The position numbers and the translations under genes are program-made. 29,922 nucleotides of DNA, taken from positions 1 through 29,922 of the forward strand of contig CALFXX010000136.1 in the NCBI GenBank assembly GCA_937952975.1. Reading direction: 5' to 3'. Source of the stretch: an uncultured Alcaligenaceae bacterium (GTDB lineage: Bacteria; Pseudomonadota; Gammaproteobacteria; Burkholderiales; Burkholderiaceae_B). Shown in pieces: positions 23,536-29,922 of this stretch. The notes under the pieces are model-generated. The model worked only from the letters and a program-made list of their open reading frames with translations, searched no databases and was not told the DNA's origin. Each line of letters opens with the position of its first letter. Within the stretch, counting starts at the first letter, position 1.

Positions 23536-24504
23536 ATGAAAACCCTAATTCAAGCCTGCGCACTCTCGATTGCAGCGTTGGGGCTCAGTAACCCGGCTAC
23601 GGCGGCATGGCCAGAAAAACCAATTACCTTGATTGTGCCGGCTGCACCCGGCGGCACCACCGACATCACAGCCCGCGTGCTAAGCGAGAAACTAGGAGCC
23701 GCGTTAGGTACCACGGTTGTCGTTGAAAACCGAGCCGGCGCCGCCGGAATTATCGGCAGCCAGGCGTTGGTTCGCGCGGCTCCCGACGGCTACACCATTG
23801 GTTTTGGCAATATTGGCCCAAACGCAATCAACTACAGCCTTTATAAAAATCTGCCCTATAAATCGACCGATTTTGCACCCATTACGCTTGTCATTTCAGT
23901 GCCAAACATTTTGGTCGTGAATAGTAAATCGAGCTACAACACAGCCCAAGAGCTCGTCGCCTCACTTAAAAACGATCCTAAGGGAAACTATTCTTTCGGC
24001 TCATCAGGCACAGGTCAATCACCGCACTTGTCGTCTGAAATGTTTGCCCAGCGTACGGGCTTGAACCTCACCCATATTCCCTACAAAGGGATGGGCCCAG
24101 CCGTTGCGGCGCTTCTGGGCGGGCAAGTCACCTTCTTAATTGATAATCTGCCAAGCTCGATTTCGTTCATCCGCTCAGGTCAGTTTCGCGCCTTAGCCAT
24201 TACAGGTGATCAACGCTCGCCTCAACTCCCTGACGTTCCAACGATGGCCGAAGCAGGTATCAAAGATATGGTTGTGACCGCCTGGTTTGGCTTCGTTGCA
24301 CCCGCTGGTACGCCCGCTGAGATCGTCAACAAAATCCAACAGGCGACTAAGAAAGTACTTGAAACCCCTGAGATCCAGCAACGCTTTGCTGAAATGGGCG
24401 GCACACCTGGGGGCGGCACCCCTGCCGAGTTCGGCGCCTTTATGGACAAAGAACAAGCAAGCTGGAGAAAGATTGTTGAAGCAGCCAAGCTGTCAATGGA
24501 GTAA
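23536..24504 (+). CDS. Bug/TctC-family solute-binding protein, first gene of CoA-transferase operon
   Basis: This 322-residue periplasmic binding protein has a typical signal peptide ending near NPATA|A. The binding-loop segment KPITLIVPAAPGGTTDITARV follows directly, then PDGYT, HLSSEMFAQRTG, HIPYKGMGPAVAALLGGQV and DVPTMAEAG, all family landmarks. The ATG at 23536 was chosen over one six codons upstream because CAGGAG lies at the right distance before it. The gene ends only two bases before the CoA-transferase subunit A gene. That linkage suggests that the bound ligand is the acid later activated by the transferase. Confidence 0.88.
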   Translation: MKTLIQACALSIAALGLSNPATAAWPEKPITLIVPAAPGGTTDITARVLSEKLGAALGTTVVVENRAGAAGIIGSQALVRAAPDGYTIGFGNIGPNAINYSLYKNLPYKSTDFAPITLVISVPNILVVNSKSSYNTAQELVASLKNDPKGNYSFGSSGTGQSPHLSSEMFAQRTGLNLTHIPYKGMGPAVAALLGGQVTFLIDNLPSSISFIRSGQFRALAITGDQRSPQLPDVPTMAEAGIKDMVVTAWFGFVAPAGTPAEIVNKIQQATKKVLETPEIQQRFAEMGGTPGGGTPAEFGAFMDKEQASWRKIVEAAKLSME

Positions 24505-24506
24505 AA

Positions 24507-25178
24507 ATGATTGACAAAATTAAGCACTCGCTTGAAGACGCGATCGCGCCACTTCAAGACGGGGCTTCAATCATGGTCAGTGGCTTTGGTGAAGCAGGCA
24601 TCCCGTTTGAGCTGTTGCGCGCCGTGCTCGATAAAGGGCTGCGCGACCTGACCATCATCAGCAACAACGCCGGCACGCACGAGGTTGGCATTGCCGGCCT
24701 CATTAAAGCCAAGCGGGTCCACAAAATTGTGTGCTCGCACCCGCGACCAATCAATTCTGAAACCTTCTTGGCGGCCTACCGCGCGGGCGAAGTAGAGCTT
24801 GAGTGCATGCCTCAAGGTACCCTCGCAGAGCGCCTTCGTGCGGCAGGCTCAGGCTTGGGGCCTTTCTTTACCCCAACGGGTTATGGCACCTTGGTGGCCG
24901 AGGGCAAAGAGCAACGCGTGATTGACGGTAAAGGCTACATTCTTGAACAACCACTGCACGGCGACTTCGCTTTAGTACGCGCACACCTTGGTGATCGCTG
25001 GGGCAACCTCACCTACCGTTGGGCAGCGCGTAACTTTGGGCCCGTGATGTGCATGGCGGCTAAACATTCGATCGTTCAAGTCAATCGTGTGGTTGCCTTA
25101 GGCGACTTGCCCCCAGAGCAGGTGATGACTCCGGGCATTTTTGTTCAAGCCGTTGTGGCTACCGGAGGCGAGCGATGA
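24507..25178 (+). CDS. 3-oxoacid (3-oxoadipate-type) CoA-transferase subunit A
   Basis: This 223-residue alpha subunit of a family I CoA-transferase binds CoA and, with the next gene product, moves CoA from a donor such as succinyl-CoA to an acid. Landmarks are VSGFGEAGIPFELL (24-37), ISNNAGTHEVGI, PQGTLAERLRAAGSGLGPFFTPTGYGT and the NLTYRWAARNFGP segment. It resembles PcaI/CatI of the beta-ketoadipate pathway and the related DcaI of dicarboxylate degradation. No other beta-ketoadipate gene is present, so I give no symbol. The stop overlaps the start of subunit B by 4 bases (ATGA), a tight coupling usual for such heteromers. Confidence 0.9.
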   Translation: MIDKIKHSLEDAIAPLQDGASIMVSGFGEAGIPFELLRAVLDKGLRDLTIISNNAGTHEVGIAGLIKAKRVHKIVCSHPRPINSETFLAAYRAGEVELECMPQGTLAERLRAAGSGLGPFFTPTGYGTLVAEGKEQRVIDGKGYILEQPLHGDFALVRAHLGDRWGNLTYRWAARNFGPVMCMAAKHSIVQVNRVVALGDLPPEQVMTPGIFVQAVVATGGER

Positions 25179-25924
25179 GTCGTACAAATACAAAAAATTC
25201 TTCTGCTCAAGAGCTGCAACCAGAATCCTACAAGCCGCTTTCGCGTAACGAAATCGCTTACTTAGTTGCGAACGATTTTCCGGATGGCGCAGTCGTCAAC
25301 CTGGGCATCGGCATGCCAACGTTGGTTGCAGATTTTTTGCCTGCAGATCGCGAGATTTTGCTGCAAAGCGAAAATGGTATTTTAGGAATGGGCGGTGCCG
25401 CGAGTGGTGCCGACATTGATCTGGATATTATCAATGCGAGCCGCACGCCAGTTGTCTTGCTACCAGGCGCATCAATTACTGAGCACACGATTGCCTTCGC
25501 AATGATGCGTGGCGGTCATCTCGACTACTCAGTGCTGGGCGGCTTTCAAGTCGCTGAAAACGGTGATCTTGCAAATTGGCTTACAGCAGGGCCGGATGCG
25601 ATTGCCGCCATTGGCGGAGCAATGGATCTAGCAGTCGGTGCACGAGAGGTCATCGTGATGATGGAACACGTCACAAAAGACCAGTCACCGAAACTGCTGC
25701 CAGCCTGCACCTATCCACTGACTGCCGCTGGGGTAGTGAACTACGTCTATACCGATTTAGCGATCATTGATGTCGCACCAACAGGCTTCGTGGTGCGCGC
25801 GATACTCGACGGGCTCACCGTAGAAACCCTAGCGAAGAAAACTGGAGCGGCCCTGGCAATATCGGATAAGCTAGCCGTGATTCGTCGTAACGCACAGGGC
25901 CACCCCGTGTACAAGTCAGCTTAA
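25175..25924 (+). CDS. 3-oxoacid (3-oxoadipate-type) CoA-transferase subunit B
   Basis: This 249-residue beta subunit carries the catalytic glutamate, E66 in SENGILGMG, which forms the CoA thioester. The upstream NLGIGMPTLV (42-51) and later LGGFQVAENGDLANW and KLLPACTYPLTA segments fit the PcaJ/ScoB family. The first 20 residues are an unusual Asn/Ser/Gln-rich extension before PLSRNEIAYLVA, but the overlap with subunit A fixes the start. The probable donor is succinyl-CoA and the acceptor a dicarboxylate or oxoacid; the acceptor is inferred from the neighbouring dehydrogenases. Confidence 0.9.
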   Translation: MSRTNTKNSSAQELQPESYKPLSRNEIAYLVANDFPDGAVVNLGIGMPTLVADFLPADREILLQSENGILGMGGAASGADIDLDIINASRTPVVLLPGASITEHTIAFAMMRGGHLDYSVLGGFQVAENGDLANWLTAGPDAIAAIGGAMDLAVGAREVIVMMEHVTKDQSPKLLPACTYPLTAAGVVNYVYTDLAIIDVAPTGFVVRAILDGLTVETLAKKTGAALAISDKLAVIRRNAQGHPVYKSA

Positions 25925-25939
25925 GAGTCGCGCACAAAG

Positions 25940-25962
25940 TGCAGCCACATGACGTGACTGCA
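25940..25962 (+). other. imperfect hairpin between CoA-transferase and Bug genes
   Basis: TGCAGCCAC and GTGACTGCA pair over 9 positions with one mismatch and a 5-base loop, in the 73-base gap after subunit B. No U-run follows. It could modulate read-through into, or RNA stability of, the downstream Bug gene. Confidence 0.3.
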
Positions 25963-25997
25963 TCAAAAGCGTAGAGACCAACATAAAGGGACAAAAC

Positions 25998-26975
25998 ATG
26001 CGTCAAATATTTGTGCTCAGGGGATTGCGTTGGGTGTTGGCATTGGTATCGTTGGCACTAACAGGTTTGGCGCTCGCACAGGGTAGCGCGAGCCAGCCAA
26101 TTACGCTGATTATTCCGTACCCGCCGGGTGGCAGCGCAGACATGCTGGCGCGTCCAATGCTGCCCGACTTACAAAAAAAATTAGGCCAAACCATTGTGCT
26201 GGATTACAAAGGTGGTGCAGGCGGGACGATCGCAACCAGTGCGCTTGCACGTGCAAAGCCTGATGGTCAAACGATTTTGATGGTACTGACCGCGCATGCG
26301 ATCAACGATGCGCTCTACCCTAAATTGCCCTACGACACGCGCAAGGATTTCGCACCGGTCTCGCTGGTTGCGACCCTACCGCTCTTAGTCGCTGCACCGT
26401 TGAGCTCGCCCTTCAATACGATTCCAGAATTGATCGCGTACGCCAAAGCCAACCCAGACAAGTTGTCCTACGCATCGGCAGGCAATGGCAACACCAGCCA
26501 TCTTTCGGTTGAGTTATTCAAAACCCAAACCGACACAAAAATGATTCATATCCCCTATAAAGGCAGCGGGCCAGCCGTCATCGCGATGTTGGGCAATGAA
26601 GTGTCGCTGATGTTTGACAGTATCTCGACCTCATATCAGCAGGTTAAAACAGGCAAGCTCAAAGCGATTGCAGTCAGCAGCCTCCAACGCGCTGCGATCT
26701 TGCCTGATACCCCCACAATCGCCGAGACCTTGCCTGGGTTTGAGGTCACGGTCTGGTACGGAATTTTGGCGCCTGCCGGAACGCCTGAGGCGGCGATCAA
26801 CCGACTGAGCAAGGCGTTTGCTGAAGTCGGAGCCGAACCCAAAGTACGTGCGCAGTTAGCCGACAGTGGTTATTCAACAATCGGTTCAACGCCTGCGGCT
26901 TTCGGTACTTTGATCGAAGCTGAGTTAGTGAAATGGAACAAAGCCGTTAAAGACTCGGGCGCGACAATTCAGTAA
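25998..26975 (+). CDS. Bug/TctC-family solute-binding protein
   Basis: This 325-residue periplasmic binding protein has a signal peptide with a basic start (MRQIFVLRGLRW) and a hydrophobic core ending ALA|QG. The landmarks QPITLIIPYPPGGSADMLAR, KPDGQT, HIPYKGSGPAVIAMLGNEV and DTPTIAETLPG follow; DGQT differs from the usual DGYT. AAAGGGAC at a good distance supports the ATG at 25998. It is the second Bug gene on this strand and follows the CoA-transferase pair, so it may serve the same or a related acid. No membrane components are nearby. Confidence 0.88.
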   Translation: MRQIFVLRGLRWVLALVSLALTGLALAQGSASQPITLIIPYPPGGSADMLARPMLPDLQKKLGQTIVLDYKGGAGGTIATSALARAKPDGQTILMVLTAHAINDALYPKLPYDTRKDFAPVSLVATLPLLVAAPLSSPFNTIPELIAYAKANPDKLSYASAGNGNTSHLSVELFKTQTDTKMIHIPYKGSGPAVIAMLGNEVSLMFDSISTSYQQVKTGKLKAIAVSSLQRAAILPDTPTIAETLPGFEVTVWYGILAPAGTPEAAINRLSKAFAEVGAEPKVRAQLADSGYSTIGSTPAAFGTLIEAELVKWNKAVKDSGATIQ

Positions 26976-27025
26976 TAGAACAGATCGACAGAGTCACAGA
27001 TCTGAAGATCTACAGAGCAACTGAA

Positions 27026-27049
27026 CTAGCAGAAAACCTAGCTGAAAAC
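27026..27049. repeat. 12-base tandem repeat between two Bug genes
   Basis: CTAGCAGAAAAC is followed directly by CTAGCTGAAAAC (one mismatch) in the 96-base gap before the next Bug gene. The gap also holds two AGATCT sites. No promoter is obvious. Slippage origin is likely. Confidence 0.55.
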
Positions 27050-27071
27050 CAACATCAGAACAGACACATAC

Positions 27072-28070
27072 ATGTCAAACACACTCTCTCAAAAAGCTCG
27101 CATCGTCGCAACAGCGTTCGCGAGCAGCGCAATCATTTCGGTTGGCTTGGTTACATCTGCCTTTGCGCAAACAAACTGGCCCGAACGCCCCATCAAACTC
27201 ATCGTTGGCTACCCTGCAGGCGGCCCCGTTGATGTCACAGGACGCACTTTTGCCCGTTTCTTAGGCGAACAACTCAAGCAATCTGTTGTAGTCGAAAATC
27301 GCGCTGGCGCCAGCGGTATGCTTGGGGCGGACGCGACGGCCAAAGCGACACCGGACGGCTACACGCTTAACTTCATCGCTAGCCCAACGATGACGATTTC
27401 TCCTATCGTTCAGCGCACCAAGCTCTTTGATCCTCGTCAAGATTTCACCATGCTGGGCTCGGTCGTCAATTACACCAACGTACTCCTGATTGGGCCACAA
27501 ATCCCCGCCAAGACCGTTGGAGAATTAGTCGCCTTTGCCAAAGCCAATCCCGATAAAGTGTCCTTTGGCTCGGCGGGATTTGGGGGCTCAAACCATTTAT
27601 CGGCCGAACTGTTAGTTCAATCAACCGATGCGACGATGCTGCATGTGCCTTACAAGGGTAATTCGCCGGCCATGATGGATGTGATCAGCGGAAAAATTAC
27701 CTTTATGTTTGACATCACAAGCACCGGCAAGGTGTTTGTTGATGCTGGTCAGGCGCGCGCATTGGCCGTGACGTCAAAAGAGCGCAATCCGAGTATGCCT
27801 AATGTTCCCACGATGATAGAAGCCGGTATCGCTGATTATGAAGTAGTGGGATGGTTAGCCGTCGCTGGCCCCAAAAATCTGCCTCCTGAGGTGGTCAGTA
27901 AGCTTTCGAACGGGATCGAACTCGCCAAGCGAGATCCCGCTTTTCGCAAGGCCGTCGAAGATGGCGGCTACACGGTTGATCAAGCAAGCCCCAAAGAGCT
28001 GAATGAACGTATCTTGCGCGAATATGCCATGTGGGAGCGCGTCATCATCAAAGGTAAGCTTCAACAGTAA
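27072..28070 (+). CDS. Bug/TctC-family solute-binding protein
   Basis: This 332-residue periplasmic binding protein has a signal peptide ending SAFA|QT and then RPIKLIVGYPAGGPVDVTGR, PDGYT, HVPYKGNSPAMMDVISGKI and NVPTMIEAG. The binding loop reads GYPAGG in place of the more common PYPPGG, and PVD in place of SAD, so its ligand may differ from that of the two Bug proteins before it. It ends 69 bases before the nitronate-monooxygenase-like gene. It is less similar to its neighbour than a recent duplication would give, so the row probably formed by gathering distinct family members. Confidence 0.88.
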   Translation: MSNTLSQKARIVATAFASSAIISVGLVTSAFAQTNWPERPIKLIVGYPAGGPVDVTGRTFARFLGEQLKQSVVVENRAGASGMLGADATAKATPDGYTLNFIASPTMTISPIVQRTKLFDPRQDFTMLGSVVNYTNVLLIGPQIPAKTVGELVAFAKANPDKVSFGSAGFGGSNHLSAELLVQSTDATMLHVPYKGNSPAMMDVISGKITFMFDITSTGKVFVDAGQARALAVTSKERNPSMPNVPTMIEAGIADYEVVGWLAVAGPKNLPPEVVSKLSNGIELAKRDPAFRKAVEDGGYTVDQASPKELNERILREYAMWERVIIKGKLQQ

Positions 28071-28139
28071 AAAAGCGAGCTGACTTCAAGGCAAGCAACC
28101 AAAGCACGCTGATCTCAATTTAATCATTTCGAGTCGCAC

Positions 28140-29108
28140 ATGAACACTACATCAACTCTGCAACACCTCTTAGCCCAAACACGCATCCCTGTGATCGGGG
28201 CGCCGATGTTCTTAGTTTCAGGCACCGACCTTGTCGTGGCCCAGTGCACCGCGGGTGTTATTGGCACATTTCCAACCTTAAACGCGCGCCCCCAAGAAGA
28301 GTTACCAACCTGGTTAACTGAGATCAAAACACGGCTCGCCACCTACAAAGCACAACACCCGCAGGCCGTGGTATCGCCGTTTGGGGTGAACTTGATTGTG
28401 CACCCTTCAAACCCGCGCTGGGAGGGGGATCTCGAAATCTGTGCACAGCACGAAGTTCCTCTTTTTATAACCTCTTTACATGCCCCCAACACCGTTGTTG
28501 ATCGCGTTCATCCCTATGGCGGTATCGTGCTGCACGACGTCACGAACGCACGCCATGCGCGTAAAGCGATCGATGCCGGAGTCGATGGTCTGATCTTGGT
28601 TGCGAGCGGCGCCGGTGGCCACGCAGGTACGCTCAATCCGATCGCCCTGGTCAACGAGATTCGTAGTTTTTATAACGGCCCAATTATTCTTTCGGGGTGC
28701 ATTTCGCACGGCAAAGACATCTTGGCCGCGCGCGCGCTTGGGTGCGACTTTGCCTATTTAGGTACCCGCTTTATCGCCACCACCGAATCCATGGCACCTG
28801 CTCGTTATCAAAATATGGTGGTCGAGGCGGACGCCTCTGAGATCCTGTATTCACCCTACTTTACGGGCGTACCCGGCAATTACTTGAAGGCCAGCATTAT
28901 TGCTGCAGGTATCGAACCCGAAGAGGTCTTAGCGGCCAAAGTGGGCGGAGCCGTATCGCTCAATAAAGACTTGCGCCCCAAAGCCTGGAAAGACATTTGG
29001 GGTGCAGGACAAGGTGTAGGAGCCATCGACACGATTATGTCTGTGCACGAGCTCGTCGATCAACTCATCGCCGAATACGAGCAAGCGAAGCGCGACGTCA
29101 TGCGTTAA
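28140..29108 (+). CDS. nitronate monooxygenase-like FMN protein
   Basis: This 322-residue TIM-barrel flavoprotein belongs to the 2-nitropropane dioxygenase/nitronate monooxygenase family, which oxidises alkyl nitronates using FMN and oxygen. Landmarks are PVIGAPMFLVSG (17-28), the phosphate and active-site segment ASGAGGHAG (155-163, with H161), PIILSGCISHGKDILAARALG (181-201) and YLGTRFIATTES (206-217), where FMN binds. The family is often annotated on fold alone and many members have other roles, so the substrate is unknown. It is the last gene of the rightward catabolic run and is followed by a hairpin. Confidence 0.85.
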   Translation: MNTTSTLQHLLAQTRIPVIGAPMFLVSGTDLVVAQCTAGVIGTFPTLNARPQEELPTWLTEIKTRLATYKAQHPQAVVSPFGVNLIVHPSNPRWEGDLEICAQHEVPLFITSLHAPNTVVDRVHPYGGIVLHDVTNARHARKAIDAGVDGLILVASGAGGHAGTLNPIALVNEIRSFYNGPIILSGCISHGKDILAARALGCDFAYLGTRFIATTESMAPARYQNMVVEADASEILYSPYFTGVPGNYLKASIIAAGIEPEEVLAAKVGGAVSLNKDLRPKAWKDIWGAGQGVGAIDTIMSVHELVDQLIAEYEQAKRDVMR

Positions 29109-29136
29109 GAGTTGGTCTTTGCGCGTGCGATTGGGC

Positions 29137-29154
29137 AGCCACCTCACGGTGGCT
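29137..29154 (+). terminator. hairpin between convergent genes
   Basis: AGCCACC and GGTGGCT form a 7-bp GC-rich stem with a 4-base loop, 28 bases after the nitronate-monooxygenase stop. CGCCTTTG follows on the plus strand, a weak U-run. It lies between two convergent genes and is a plausible terminator. Confidence 0.45.
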
Positions 29155-29189
29155 CGCCTTTGCAACGGCAGTTGAACTAAGCGGTTGAC

Positions 29190-29922
29190 CTAGTCATCAA
29201 CCTTGATATTCGCCGAGCGAATGATCTCGCCCCACTTTTTAATTTCGTTGGCTAAAAATGCCCGAAACTCTTCGGGGGTACCGGGTGCGGGCTCAGCACC
29301 TGCCGCCATCAGCGCCTGAGCCGTTTTAGGATCAGACAGTACCTTGGTCATGTCAGCATTCAAGCGCGCCACCACTGAGGCTGGCGTACCTGCGGGAGCC
29401 ACCACGCCCGTCCAGGAGTAAGCCTCGTAATTTGCCAAGCCTGCAGCAGCAATCGTTGGCACGTCGGGGAAGAATACCGAGGGCGTTGGGTTACCCACGC
29501 CTAAGGCACGAATTTTGCCAGCCTTGATAAATGGCAAGGCCGACGGACCATCCGCAAACATCACTTGCACTTGTCCGCCTACCAAGTCTTGCATGGCTGG
29601 CGCACTGCCCTTGTAAGGGATGTGCTGCATGGTGGTGCCCGCCAGACTATTAAACAACTCGCCCGCCAGATGGGTGCCACCACCTGTACCAGACGAGCTG
29701 TATGAGAGCTTATTAGGATTTGCGCGTGCATAAGCAATCAACTCAGCCACCGAATTGGCCGGAACGCTAGGGTGTACCACCAACACAATTGGAAAGCGTG
29801 CCGCGAGCCCGACTGGGACAAAATCTTTTTGGATGTCGTAACTTAAATTAGGCTTCAGGCTCGGCAGAACCGAGTGGTGAATCGCGGCGAAGAAAAAATT
29901 GTAGCCGTCGGGGCTTGCTTTG
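29190..29922 (-). CDS. Bug/TctC-family solute-binding protein (5' end outside window)
   Basis: The C-terminal 243 residues of a Bug-type binding protein are present; the start and signal peptide lie beyond the right edge. The open frame continues to the window end, where KASPDGYNFFFAAI shows the PDGY landmark. Then come YSSSGTGGGTHLAGEL, HIPYKGSAPAMQDLVGGQV and DVPTIAAAGLANYEAYSW. The last residues NIKVDD resemble the GIKVDQ end of the Bug protein at 12322, a common family ending. It faces the nitronate-monooxygenase gene and belongs to another transcription unit entering from the right. Confidence 0.88.
   Translation of the reverse strand, partial: KASPDGYNFFFAAIHHSVLPSLKPNLSYDIQKDFVPVGLAARFPIVLVVHPSVPANSVAELIAYARANPNKLSYSSSGTGGGTHLAGELFNSLAGTTMQHIPYKGSAPAMQDLVGGQVQVMFADGPSALPFIKAGKIRALGVGNPTPSVFFPDVPTIAAAGLANYEAYSWTGVVAPAGTPASVVARLNADMTKVLSDPKTAQALMAAGAEPAPGTPEEFRAFLANEIKKWGEIIRSANIKVDD

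Noticed and set aside
24507..25924. Assigning the CoA-transferase to the beta-ketoadipate pathway as pcaI/pcaJ
   Set aside because: The fold and motifs fit, but no other protocatechuate or catechol gene is present and the neighbours point to another acid, so no symbol was given.

Overview
The window is a chromosomal segment from a betaproteobacterium of the order Burkholderiales, most like the Alcaligenaceae (Bordetella/Advenella-type relatives). This is inferred from the gene order hda - HAD phosphatase - pcnB - folK, from tsaE-amiC-mutL-miaA, and from the many Bug/TctC-type solute-binding proteins. Base composition is moderate, lower than in Bordetella itself. No rRNA, CRISPR array, insertion sequence or prophage is visible, and no gene-free stretch exceeds 300 bases.

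Region 1 (1-6295, all minus strand) is a tightly packed unit. In transcription order it holds an MFS transporter, a 67-residue one-helix membrane protein starting with GTG, an AddB-like protein with a PD-(D/E)XK nuclease motif, and a RecB/AddA-like UvrD-family helicase that runs off the left edge. The last two are a double-strand-break processing pair. Region 2 (6296-12338) is housekeeping: tRNA-Arg(CCU) and xerD on the minus strand, then divergently tsaE-amiC-mutL-miaA on the plus strand, covering tRNA t6A and i6A modification, cell-wall splitting and mismatch repair. Region 3 (12322-18977) holds a Bug gene downstream of purM (minus), then hda, a HAD-IB phosphatase, pcnB and folK (plus), and a cysteine synthase (minus).

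Region 4 (19021-29108) is a catabolic island of two divergent units around a short control region with a perfect palindrome (23440-23454). Leftward run a PimC-like and a PimD-like acyl-CoA dehydrogenase, a mesaconyl-C4-CoA-hydratase-like protein and a family III CoA-transferase. Rightward run a Bug protein, the two subunits of a 3-oxoacid CoA-transferase, two more Bug proteins and a nitronate-monooxygenase-like flavoprotein. Together they suggest capture of an organic acid, probably a dicarboxylate, followed by CoA activation by transferase, dehydrogenation and hydration. The beta-oxidation end steps (3-hydroxyacyl-CoA dehydrogenase with thiolase, or a CitE-type lyase) and the TctA/TctB membrane components are not in the window. 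A fifth Bug gene, facing left, is cut by the right edge.

The best candidates for a second look are the catabolic cluster with its palindrome, a 12-codon reading frame before folK that mimics the FolK N-terminus, the coupling of a transporter and a mini membrane protein to the recombination pair, an AT-rich patch inside tsaE, and several short tandem duplications at gene borders. I found no convincing wholly new system; most of the window is standard core genome.
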